The notes under the pieces are model-generated. The model worked only from the letters and a program-made list of their open reading frames with translations, had not been told where the DNA came from and did not search any database. Made by a program: the position numbers and the translations under genes. Shown here piece by piece: positions 1 through 8,769 of a stretch of 64,000 nucleotides of DNA. Origin of the DNA: Caldilineaceae bacterium (GTDB lineage Bacteria; Chloroflexota; Anaerolineae; Caldilineales; Caldilineaceae); contig JAHBVF010000005.1 of NCBI GenBank assembly GCA_019637685.1, positions 1 to 64,000 on the forward strand, read 5' to 3'. Every line of letters begins with the position of its first letter. The first letter of the stretch is position 1.

Positions 1-9
1 GCAGTTTTT

Positions 10-38
10 TTGACAACTCCGCTTGGTTCACTTACATT
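10..38 (+). promoter_or_regulatory. Sigma70-type promoter
   Basis: TTGACA at 10-15 and TACATT at 33-38 are separated by 17 bases. It lies about 70 bases upstream of the small membrane protein at 109 and probably also serves the DUF4145 gene behind it. Assigned by motif only. Confidence 0.5.
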
Positions 39-108
39 AAATACATCGGGAAAGGAATTCGTAGTTATCAGCGGCTAGATTATATTTTTCTCTGGCAGGG
101 AGGCAATT

Positions 109-351
109 GTGAGACAAATTCTTCTGTTTGTTACGGTGAGTCTGTATGCTCTTTTATTGAGTACAAAAAGAGGAACAGAGTGGACTGATGACAACACTTG
201 GACAACAGTTGTCGTGGGTGTAGCTATTGTACTCGGATTCCTTTCGTTGGAAGACAAGAAGGCTGCTTATAGAGCCGGGCAATATTTTATAGTTGCGGGT
301 ACGCCAATGATCGTTCGGTCACTAATTCGACAGAATATGAAACCTGAGTAA
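109..351 (+). CDS. Small two-helix membrane protein
   Basis: This 80-residue protein starts at a GTG preceded by a GGGAGG ribosome site. It has a first hydrophobic segment at about residues 2-17 and a second at about 33-46, then a basic C-terminus. I do not recognise a family. It sits 36 bases upstream of a DUF4145 gene that also starts with GTG behind a strong ribosome site, so the two are probably co-transcribed. Its base composition is clearly less GC-rich than the genes from 1.2 kb onward, which may mean recent acquisition. The two-helix layout is shared with holins and with small partners of defence genes, but nothing in the sequence decides between these. Confidence 0.55.
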   Translation: MRQILLFVTVSLYALLLSTKRGTEWTDDNTWTTVVVGVAIVLGFLSLEDKKAAYRAGQYFIVAGTPMIVRSLIRQNMKPE

Positions 352-387
352 TAGTCAGTCGCAGGGTACTTATCAATAGGAGGGACT

Positions 388-990
388 GTGAACAAAGGAC
401 CTGAGCGAGAATGGGAAAATAGACGTGTTGATATGGAGCGGTTTCGCTTCAAATGCGGATATTGCAATGATGACGCATCCGTAAGAGAAGGATACAAAAC
501 CGATGCCGGAGCGAGCGACTTTAATCCACTCATCTACATCTGTGGCGGGTGCAACCGGCCTAATTATTTCGAAGGTCCGATTTCTAGTCGGAAGCAAACG
601 CCTGCCCCTCGATTGGGAAGGGAGGTGGAAGGACTGCCTGCTCCAGTAGCGTCGATCTACGATGAAGCACGCCGCTGTACAGGCGCTGGGGCATACACAG
701 CTTGTGTACTCGCCTGCCGGAAGCTACTGATGCATTTGGCCGCGGAACAAGGTGCAGAGGACGGCCTAACATTTATTAAATATGTAGAATTCTTACGCGA
801 CAATCACTACATTCCACCCGGGGGTGAACCTTGGGTAGATAGTATCCGCAGACGTGGCAATGAGGCTAACCACGAGTTGGTGACCATGACGAAAGAGGAT
901 GCTTCTGAGCTACTCTCGTTTGCCGAGATGTTACTGAAATTTATTTATGAGTTCCCGGCGCGACTGAAGATAAAAACAGAAGATAGCTAA
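388..990 (+). CDS. DUF4145 domain-containing protein with N-terminal zinc ribbon
   Basis: The protein has 200 residues. Its N-terminal third carries two cysteine pairs (FKCGYC and YICGGC), a likely zinc ribbon. The C-terminal part matches the DUF4145 pattern: an ACRKLLMHLA helix, then GNEANHEL, then a closing FAEMLLKFIYEFPA helix. DUF4145 is common in accessory regions, often beside restriction or other defence genes, and has no settled biochemical role. The GTG start at 388 is fixed by an AGGAGG site 6 bases upstream. The partner upstream is a small membrane protein. The gene is less GC-rich than the chromosomal genes that follow, consistent with transfer. Confidence 0.8.
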   Translation: MNKGPEREWENRRVDMERFRFKCGYCNDDASVREGYKTDAGASDFNPLIYICGGCNRPNYFEGPISSRKQTPAPRLGREVEGLPAPVASIYDEARRCTGAGAYTACVLACRKLLMHLAAEQGAEDGLTFIKYVEFLRDNHYIPPGGEPWVDSIRRRGNEANHELVTMTKEDASELLSFAEMLLKFIYEFPARLKIKTEDS

Positions 991-1010
991 TCCAGAGGTG
1001 TAGCTCGGTA

Positions 1011-1033
1011 GCCCGGCCTCTTTAGGGCCGGGC
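1011..1033 (+). terminator. Hairpin after the DUF4145 gene
   Basis: GCCCGGCC at 1011-1018 pairs with GGCCGGGC at 1026-1033 around a short loop. There is no T-run after it, so it could end transcription weakly or just be a stable 3' hairpin. Confidence 0.3.
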
Positions 1034-1218
1034 GGTACAGACGATTCTTCTTCCTCGATAACCCAATCTTCGCCCTGCCCGAACCCTCTTGCCACTTTCC
1101 CCCTTTCTGGTTATCCTATACCCAACCGTTCGACAACGGCGTCAAAACCCCGGACGCGTAGACTGACCAGCATTGCCATCACCTCTCCCAAGGGAACCCC
1201 ACAAAGGAAGCCCCGCCA

Positions 1219-3237
<2,019 letters not shown>

Positions 3238-3330
3238 GTTGGCTCTTTCAGCAGATAGCGCAGGGCAATCGCCTGGAATTGCCGCCGAAAGAACCCAACA
3301 GCACTTGCCAGAATGGAAGGAGTGGAAAGA

Positions 3331-3735
3331 ATGAACGACAACGAACTGACCGAACGTTTTGCCGATGTGCTGCAAAACATTGAATTTGCCATCCACGCGG
3401 TCTATCGCCAGCAGCCGGAACTGGTGGACTACGAAGTGAGTCGGGCGCTGGAAGCCGCGGTGCGCCGCTACAAGGACGAAGTTCGGGGCCGCACACCCAA
3501 AGAACGCCAGTTGACCGGGCTGGTGCAGGAAGTACACGATGCAGTAATCGCCGTCGCCGAATTTCGTCTTGGCAGACAGCCCCTGAGCGAAGACGCGCCT
3601 GCCATTCAGCCCGGCGTGCTGACAGTCGAAGACCTGCTGGCCTGCCTGCAGCGGATTCACAAATCCGTGGGCATCTGGACAAAGCAGGGCGGACGGCGGG
3701 GCTATCTGGCGTACATCGGCGAGTTTCTTGCGTAG
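3331..3735 (+). CDS. Conserved hypothetical helical protein
   Basis: The protein has 134 residues and is largely alpha-helical by composition, with no membrane segment or recognisable motif. An earlier in-frame ATG exists at 3313, but the stretch between the two (GGAAGGAGTGG) is an excellent ribosome site, so the ATG at 3331 is preferred. It begins 93 bases after the Fe-S oxidoreductase and may share its transcript. I cannot assign a function. Confidence 0.55.
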   Translation: MNDNELTERFADVLQNIEFAIHAVYRQQPELVDYEVSRALEAAVRRYKDEVRGRTPKERQLTGLVQEVHDAVIAVAEFRLGRQPLSEDAPAIQPGVLTVEDLLACLQRIHKSVGIWTKQGGRRGYLAYIGEFLA

Positions 3736-3839
3736 CATGTGGGAGAGCGGCCATCCCAACGCCGAGACCCACGCCGTACAGGTGGAGGAGTACCGACAAC
3801 GGGCCGCGGCGGGGGAGTGACCGCGGATGGTAGTTCCGA

Positions 3840-3899
3840 TTCCGGGAATGGACCAGACGATACTCCGGCCTACAGATTGACGCCGGTCCATTCCCGGAA
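3840..3899 (+). terminator. Long-loop inverted repeat between hypothetical gene and TA operon
   Basis: TTCCGGGAATGGACC at 3840-3854 is repeated exactly in inverse orientation at 3885-3899, with a 30-base loop. It separates the gene ending at 3735 from the promoter at 3932. It has no T-run, so it may be a boundary hairpin or a dispersed palindrome rather than an ordinary terminator. Confidence 0.4.
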
Positions 3900-3931
3900 C
3901 CAGTACAGAGAGTAGTCAATTTTCAAATCCC

Positions 3932-3960
3932 TTGCTGCGCCGCCCGATCTGCTGTATGAT
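3932..3960 (+). promoter_or_regulatory. Promoter of the HicB-like/PIN toxin-antitoxin operon
   Basis: TTGCTG (3932-3937) and TATGAT (3955-3960) are spaced by 17 bases, 56 bases upstream of the antitoxin start. Called by motif and position. Confidence 0.5.
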
Positions 3961-4016
3961 GGCAGCAGACTTGGCGGCAGTAGCAAGTGTGAGCGTGGAA
4001 GGAAAAGGGGTGTGGG

Positions 4017-4349
4017 ATGAGGTATGAAATCGTTGTGACCAAACAGGTAAACAATGGCTATACGGCCCGTCCTGTGCTCTTTCCCGAGGTCGTCGTCACT
4101 GGGGCGGATGAGCAGGAGACACTGGAACGCGTACGTGCGGCGATTGTTGATTTACAGTCCACCAGCCGCATCGTTGCCATTGACGTACCGCTGAAGTCGG
4201 AGACTACACCAGTCGATCCCTGGCTGGAATTCGCTGGTATGTGGGCCGACGAAGCAAATTGGGAGACGTTCCAGGAGGAAGTTGCAGCTTACCGGCATTC
4301 GATTGATGAACAGGAACACCTCGAAGAACCCCTAGCTGACAATGGCTGA
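4017..4349 (+). CDS. HicB-like antitoxin of a type II toxin-antitoxin pair
   Basis: The 110-residue protein begins with a HicB-type strand pattern (MRYEIVV, then VLFPEVVVTGADEQETLERV), the partly degraded RNase H-like fold used by HicB antitoxins. The C-terminal part (DPWLEFAGMW, then acidic residues) resembles the toxin-binding tail seen on VapB-like antitoxins. It overlaps the PIN toxin gene by 8 bases, typical of coupled antitoxin-toxin translation. No DNA-binding helix-turn-helix is obvious, so autoregulation is uncertain. The partner is a PIN domain protein, not a HicA mRNA interferase, which is a non-classical pairing. Confidence 0.75.
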   Translation: MRYEIVVTKQVNNGYTARPVLFPEVVVTGADEQETLERVRAAIVDLQSTSRIVAIDVPLKSETTPVDPWLEFAGMWADEANWETFQEEVAAYRHSIDEQEHLEEPLADNG

Positions 4350-4779
4350 ATCCCGCCCCTATGTTTTGGACACGGATATTATCTCTCTCTTTCAGCGCGG
4401 CGAATCGACTGTTCGCGCCAATCTCCTTCGAGTGGATGCGAACAGTCGATTCGTTACGGTTGTGAGTATGGCTGAGCAATTGCAGGGCTGGCTTGCTCTT
4501 ATCCGTCGCGCTCGCTCCGAAGCAGAAGCAGCACGAAACTTTCAACGCCTCTACAAGACGATCCACTTCTATCAGGCTCTCAATATCTGGACCTACAACA
4601 GCGACGCGGTGGCGGAATTCAACCGACTGCGCGGCCAAAAGATATGCATCGGTACGCAGGATTTACGGATTGGGGCTATTGCCCTCAGCCGTAATGCTAT
4701 CCTCATCACGCGCAACACCCGCGATTTCAGCCAGATTCCATCCCTCACTCTCGCGGACTGGTCACAGTCAGAAGCGTGA
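4342..4779 (+). CDS. PIN domain (VapC-like) ribonuclease toxin
   Basis: This 145-residue protein opens with the PIN motif YVLDTDIISLF, whose aspartate is the first metal ligand. A middle acidic position (MAEQ) and a late IGTQDLRIGAIAL followed by LITRNTRDFSQIP supply the rest of the catalytic pattern, ending in the usual NxRDF signature. VapC-like toxins cut tRNA or rRNA and are held inactive by a cognate antitoxin, here the HicB-like protein encoded just upstream with an 8-base overlap. Length is normal for the family. The RNA target cannot be read from sequence. Confidence 0.85.
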   Translation: MAESRPYVLDTDIISLFQRGESTVRANLLRVDANSRFVTVVSMAEQLQGWLALIRRARSEAEAARNFQRLYKTIHFYQALNIWTYNSDAVAEFNRLRGQKICIGTQDLRIGAIALSRNAILITRNTRDFSQIPSLTLADWSQSEA

Positions 4780-4824
4780 AATCGCCGCCCGCCCTAACGC
4801 TCCATCGCTCCCCTCGCTTACTTC

Positions 4825-5475
4825 TCACCCCGCCCACGCTTTCTTCAGCCCCCGCGCCCGCGCAATCAAATCCGCCATTGTCTGCTGTGGCCCGGTGATG
4901 AGGGTGCTGCCCACGCCCAGGGCCACTGCGCCCGCGGCCCGCCAGGCCGCAGCGTTCTCGGCGGAGACGCCGCCGGTGGGGGCAAAGGCGACGTCGTCCA
5001 GAGGCGCGCGCAGGGCCTTCAGATAGGCGGGACCGCCCTGATCCGCGGGGAAGAGTTTGAGGATGGGGCAGCCGGCCTGCCAGGCGGTCTCGGCTTCGCT
5101 GGCCGTGAAGACGCCGGGAATGTGGAGGATGCCCCGTTCCTGCGCCCGCGCCACCACCCCCATCACCAGACTGGGCGAAAGGGTGAACTGCGCGCCCGCG
5201 GCCACGGCCGCGTCAAACTGGGCGACGGTGCGCACGGTCCCCGCGCCGATGCGCATGTGTTCGCCGTAACGGGCACGCAGTAGGGCGATCAGTTCGGTCG
5301 CGCCCGGTGTGTTCATTGTCACTTCCATACACAGAATCGGCGCGGCCAGGAGCACGTCGCCGATTTCCAACACCCGTTCTGCGGGGAAATCGCCCCGCAC
5401 AATAGGGATGATTCCTCCCTGTTTCAGCCAATCTGCCGTCTCTGCTATGCGTGCCTTCTGCTCGGCTGTCTGCAT
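4825..5475 (-). CDS. eda: 2-dehydro-3-deoxy-6-phosphogluconate (KDPG/KHG) aldolase
   Basis: This 216-residue TIM-barrel class I aldolase splits 2-keto-3-deoxy-6-phosphogluconate to pyruvate and glyceraldehyde-3-phosphate. The Schiff-base lysine is K140 in CPILKLFPA and the catalytic glutamate is E51 in MEVTMNTP. GAGTV near residue 77 and PTGGVSAEN near the C-terminus form the phosphate and pyruvate sites. Length is typical. It is transcribed divergently from plsX and no other Entner-Doudoroff or uronate gene is beside it, so it may work in sugar-acid breakdown with genes elsewhere. It could use 2-keto-3-deoxygalactonate 6-phosphate instead; the sequence does not discriminate. Confidence 0.9.
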   Translation of the reverse strand: MQTAEQKARIAETADWLKQGGIIPIVRGDFPAERVLEIGDVLLAAPILCMEVTMNTPGATELIALLRARYGEHMRIGAGTVRTVAQFDAAVAAGAQFTLSPSLVMGVVARAQERGILHIPGVFTASEAETAWQAGCPILKLFPADQGGPAYLKALRAPLDDVAFAPTGGVSAENAAAWRAAGAVALGVGSTLITGPQQTMADLIARARGLKKAWAG

Positions 5476-5547
5476 TCTTTTCTCTTCTCCTCGCTGTCTT
5501 TTTCATCAAATACACTCCCTGCAACTTCCCTTCTGGGCAGGTGTTAT

Positions 5548-5564
5548 AGTAGTATATCACTACT
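5548..5564 (+). promoter_or_regulatory. Operator-like inverted repeat in the eda-plsX divergent region
   Basis: AGTAGT and ACTACT flank five bases (5548-5564). The left arm overlaps a possible -10 box TATAGT at 5545-5550, 41 bases upstream of plsX. This would be a suitable place for a repressor, but no regulator is known for it. Confidence 0.3.
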
Positions 5565-5590
5565 TGTGCCTGATTCCCGGAGGAGACTGA

Positions 5591-6619
5591 ATGAACATTG
5601 CCCTGGATGTGATGGGCGGAGACAACGCACCGCACGAAATAATCGCGGGCGCTGTATTGGCCGCCAGAGAGTACGGCGTGGCTGTTTCTCTGGTCGGCAA
5701 ACCGGATGTGATTGCCGGGGAATTGAATAAACACGATGTGCGGGGGCTGCAACTGCCGATTGTGCCCGCCAGCGAAGTGATTGAGATGGAGGACAAGCCA
5801 GCCACCGCGGTCCGGGCCAAAAAGGACAGTTCGATGGTGGTGGCCTGTCGGCTGGTCAAGGCGGGCAAGGCCGATGCCTTTGTCACCGCGGGCAACACCG
5901 GGGGCGCGCTGGCCGCGGGCATTCTCCACATTGGGCGGATGAAGGGCATCCAGCGCCCGGCCCTCATCACCCCATTCCCCACCAACAGCGGTTTCTGTCT
6001 TATTTTGGATGTGGGCGCGAATGTGGATGTGCGCGCCGAGCATTTACAGCAGTTTGCGGTGATGGGCAGTGTCTATTCCAAGCGAATTATGGGGGTGCGC
6101 TCGCCTTCCATTCGCATTTTGAGCAATGGCGAGGAGCAGGGCAAAGGCAGCCAATTGGTGCTGGAAGCCACGGCGCTGCTGGAAAAGACGCCGGGGATCA
6201 CTTTCTTGGGCAATATTGAAGGCCGGGATATTGTGAACAATCTGGCCGATGTGGTGGTGACCGACGGCTTTACCGGCAATGTGCTGATCAAAACCGCCGA
6301 AGGGGTGGGCAAGCTCATCCGCACAATTTTGGTGGAGGAGATTACAGCCACGCCCATCTCCAGCCTGGGCGGGCTGCTGGCAAAATCGGCCCTGCGCCGT
6401 CTGGCCCGGCGGGTGGACGATAGCGAATTTGGGGGGGCCGTGCTGTTGGGTCTGTCCAACCTGCTGGTGGTGGCCCACGGACGCAGCAATGCCAACGCGG
6501 TGCGCCACGCCATTCGGGTGGCCAAACAGGCCATCGACCTCAAAATTGTCGATGAAATCCAGGCGGGCGTCCAAGAGGTGGCCGACAGCGCGGCCGAGCG
6601 GCAGTCACAGGCGGCATAA
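5591..6619 (+). CDS. plsX: Phosphate acyltransferase PlsX
   Basis: PlsX converts acyl-ACP plus phosphate to acyl-phosphate, feeding PlsY in phospholipid synthesis at the cytoplasmic face of the membrane. The 342-residue protein begins [17 protein letters not shown], the family signature. It continues with [29 protein letters not shown] and [10 protein letters not shown], and is of normal length. A GGAGGAG ribosome site precedes the ATG. Unlike many bacteria it stands alone here, without rpmF or fab genes downstream. The intergenic palindrome at 5548-5564 may regulate it. Confidence 0.95.
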   Translation: MNIALDVMGGDNAPHEIIAGAVLAAREYGVAVSLVGKPDVIAGELNKHDVRGLQLPIVPASEVIEMEDKPATAVRAKKDSSMVVACRLVKAGKADAFVTAGNTGGALAAGILHIGRMKGIQRPALITPFPTNSGFCLILDVGANVDVRAEHLQQFAVMGSVYSKRIMGVRSPSIRILSNGEEQGKGSQLVLEATALLEKTPGITFLGNIEGRDIVNNLADVVVTDGFTGNVLIKTAEGVGKLIRTILVEEITATPISSLGGLLAKSALRRLARRVDDSEFGGAVLLGLSNLLVVAHGRSNANAVRHAIRVAKQAIDLKIVDEIQAGVQEVADSAAERQSQAA

Positions 6620-6807
6620 ATCCCCCCAAGCAGGGACGGCGCACGATCTGTGACGCCAAAAGGAAAGCCGCGCAGATTTCACCTGAATCCTGCAAGTTCA
6701 AGAATCTGTGGACAAAAACCGCTTTGGCTTTACTTGCACTCTGCCATTAGAACCACGCAGTTAGAACTTTACAACTTAGAACCACACAGGAAGACGAAAG
6801 CGTACCG

Positions 6808-7611
6808 ATGAAAATTTATCGCAATCTGGCGGAGATCAAACGCAAGGAATCTCTGGGCCGCCGTATTACACTGGGCGGGCTGGCCGTCCTTTTTGTGGGA
6901 TTGCTGGCTAGCTTTACCCCCAACTGGTTTCCGCCGGGCGAGCCAGCAGCCAATGGGCTGATCGCCTTCGTCCAATCCTATTGGGCCTATATCAGCTTTG
7001 GCTCCCTGGCTCTGGGCTTTTTGGCCTCGAATGTGGGCAGCTACTATATCAATCGCTTTGCCCCTCGCCGCTGGCCCGACTCCAACCGCATCGCCCGCCC
7101 GGACGAGCTGGTCGAACAAAATCTGAAAGGTTTCGACGATAAGTACAGCCTCTTCCTCTGGAGCCTGCCCGACGCGCCCTATGTGCTGGCCGGGCCAGGT
7201 GGGGTCCAGATTTTCATTGTGCGGGGCGACAAAGGCCAGGTCAGTGTATCGGGCGACCGCTGGAAAGAACCTTTCAGCATTGGCCGGATGTTCACAGCTT
7301 TCACACGGGAGGGGCTGGGCAATCCGGGCCGGGAGCTGGAGGAGAGCAAACAGAAGATGCGAACGCTCTTGCAGGAAGGCGAGTCGAGCCAGAAATTGGG
7401 GATACAGGCCGGGGGTGTGCCTATTGAGGGCGCGGTCGTCTTTGTCAACCCGTCGATCAATCTGAACCTGGACAATCCGACTGTGCCGGTTGTGCCAGTC
7501 GCTCAACTGAAAAAAGTGGTGCGCACAGGCAAAGGGCAGCAGCTTTCCAACAACGACGTGCGCGCGCTCACCGACTATTTGCGGGATGTGAGCGTCGTCT
7601 CCGAGGCGTGA
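6808..7611 (+). CDS. Conserved membrane protein, possibly NERD-like
   Basis: The 267-residue protein has two hydrophobic segments in its first ~80 residues (about 23-39 and 57-75) with a soluble domain behind them. The soluble part alternates strands and helices, with APYVLAGPGGVQIFIV and a later EGAVVFVNPSINLNL that recall NERD-type nuclease-related domains. I could not identify the NERD catalytic residues with certainty, so no activity is claimed. A strong terminator follows directly at 7626-7668. No operon partner is visible. Confidence 0.6.
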   Translation: MKIYRNLAEIKRKESLGRRITLGGLAVLFVGLLASFTPNWFPPGEPAANGLIAFVQSYWAYISFGSLALGFLASNVGSYYINRFAPRRWPDSNRIARPDELVEQNLKGFDDKYSLFLWSLPDAPYVLAGPGGVQIFIVRGDKGQVSVSGDRWKEPFSIGRMFTAFTREGLGNPGRELEESKQKMRTLLQEGESSQKLGIQAGGVPIEGAVVFVNPSINLNLDNPTVPVVPVAQLKKVVRTGKGQQLSNNDVRALTDYLRDVSVVSEA

Positions 7612-7625
7612 TTTGTAGTAGAGAG

Positions 7626-7668
7626 GGGGCGCTGATTTCCATGACTTGGGAATCAGCGCCCCTTTTTT
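7626..7668 (+). terminator. Intrinsic terminator of the membrane protein gene
   Basis: A GC-rich stem pairs 7626-7640 with 7648-7662 (core GGGGCGCTGATT), followed by six T at 7663-7668. The T-run overlaps the stop codon of the convergent radC gene. Confidence 0.85.
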
Positions 7669-8386
7669 ATTTGCGGAAACCCAGCCCCCGCTCTTTCAGA
7701 CTGACAAAACGGCTGCGGGTGACGATTAGGTGGTCGAGCACATCGATGTTGAGCAGTTCGCCCGCCTCCACAATCTTCTCCGTCACCCGTACATCCTCCG
7801 GGCTGGGGGTGGGGTCGCCGCTGGGGTGATTGTGGACGACAATCAGCGACGCGCTGTTGGCCCGGATGGCTTCCCGAAAAATCTCCCCCACCCGCACGAC
7901 GGCTGTATTCAGGCTCCCCGCATAGACGGTGACAATTCGCTGCACCCGGTTTTTGGTGTCCAGCAGCACTGTGCGCAATTGCTCCCGCTCCAATAACCCC
8001 ATCTCCAACATCAACAAATTCGCCACATCCCCGGGGCTGTGAATCTGCGCCTGCTCTTCCGGTGCGGCCAAAAGAAGGCGTCGGCCCAGTTCCAGCGCGG
8101 CCTTAATTTGGGTTGCCTTGGCCAGGCCCAGGCCGTGGGTCTGGCATAGCTCCTCGTGGCTGGCCTGGCCCAGCCCGGTGATGCCCCGGTATTGAACCAG
8201 CAGACGCTCGGACATGCGGATCACATTCTCCCCTTTGCCCCCTGTGCGCAGGATAATCGCCAACAGTTCAGCTGTGCTCAGTGCATTGGCCCCCGCGTAG
8301 GCCAGACGTTCCCGGGGACGCAGGCTCTCGGGTAGCTCCTTAATCGTGGGGTTGTATTCGGCCATAGGATTATCGGACGTGGGCAT
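7667..8386 (-). CDS. radC: RadC family JAB-domain protein
   Basis: The predicted 239-residue protein has an N-terminal helix-hairpin-helix region ([33 protein letters not shown]) and a C-terminal JAB/MPN domain with [14 protein letters not shown], the metal-binding motif of the RadC family. The true biochemical role is unsettled despite its DNA-repair name. The reading frame is open further upstream, but the ATG at 8386 has a GGAG eight bases before it, and a second ATG 21 bases downstream is also possible. It converges with the gene ending at 7611 and shares the terminator region. Confidence 0.9.
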   Translation of the reverse strand: MPTSDNPMAEYNPTIKELPESLRPRERLAYAGANALSTAELLAIILRTGGKGENVIRMSERLLVQYRGITGLGQASHEELCQTHGLGLAKATQIKAALELGRRLLLAAPEEQAQIHSPGDVANLLMLEMGLLEREQLRTVLLDTKNRVQRIVTVYAGSLNTAVVRVGEIFREAIRANSASLIVVHNHPSGDPTPSPEDVRVTEKIVEAGELLNIDVLDHLIVTRSRFVSLKERGLGFRK

Positions 8387-8769
8387 GGGTGGCTCCGTTG
8401 CAATGGAGGAGTGGAGGCACTGAGAAGTGGAAGCCGGCGAGCAGACGCGGATGGCGGTCCACGCCACCGCTAAACTTCTGCGACCAGTCACAATTCATAT
8501 TTCCAAGTATATCCTTACGCTACAAATTGCGCAACCTGACTGAAATTTGCATCATTTGGCTTACGCTCACCGCCACACTGCCTTACAATCGAAGCAGAAC
8601 GAACGGTCAATAGTAGACACACCCGGTACAAATGGGCTAGTGAAACTTACGTAGGGAAGCGATAGTATTTATGTCAATAAACAAATCATTTCTGCCAGAG
8701 GTTACGTCATGCACCCCCTACCGATTTGAAAATGCCACATATCAAAATCATGAAAATCAAGAGGAAAAA
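8387..8769. other. Intergenic region between radC and the subtilase gene
   Basis: I see no gene in these 383 bases. They contain the candidate promoter at 8561-8589 and AT-rich sequence just upstream of the protease start. An in-frame extension of the protease frame to 8671 exists but lacks a ribosome site and would bury the signal peptide. Confidence 0.6.
8561..8589 (+). promoter_or_regulatory. Candidate promoter of the subtilase gene
   Basis: TTACGC (8561-8566) and TACAAT (8584-8589) are 17 bases apart, giving a leader of about 175 bases. The -35 box is a poor match. Confidence 0.35.

Noticed and set aside
3737-3820. Short ATG-started frame (27 codons) just after the hypothetical gene at 3331
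   Set aside because: It has no ribosome site, starts one base after the previous stop and shows no recognisable content.
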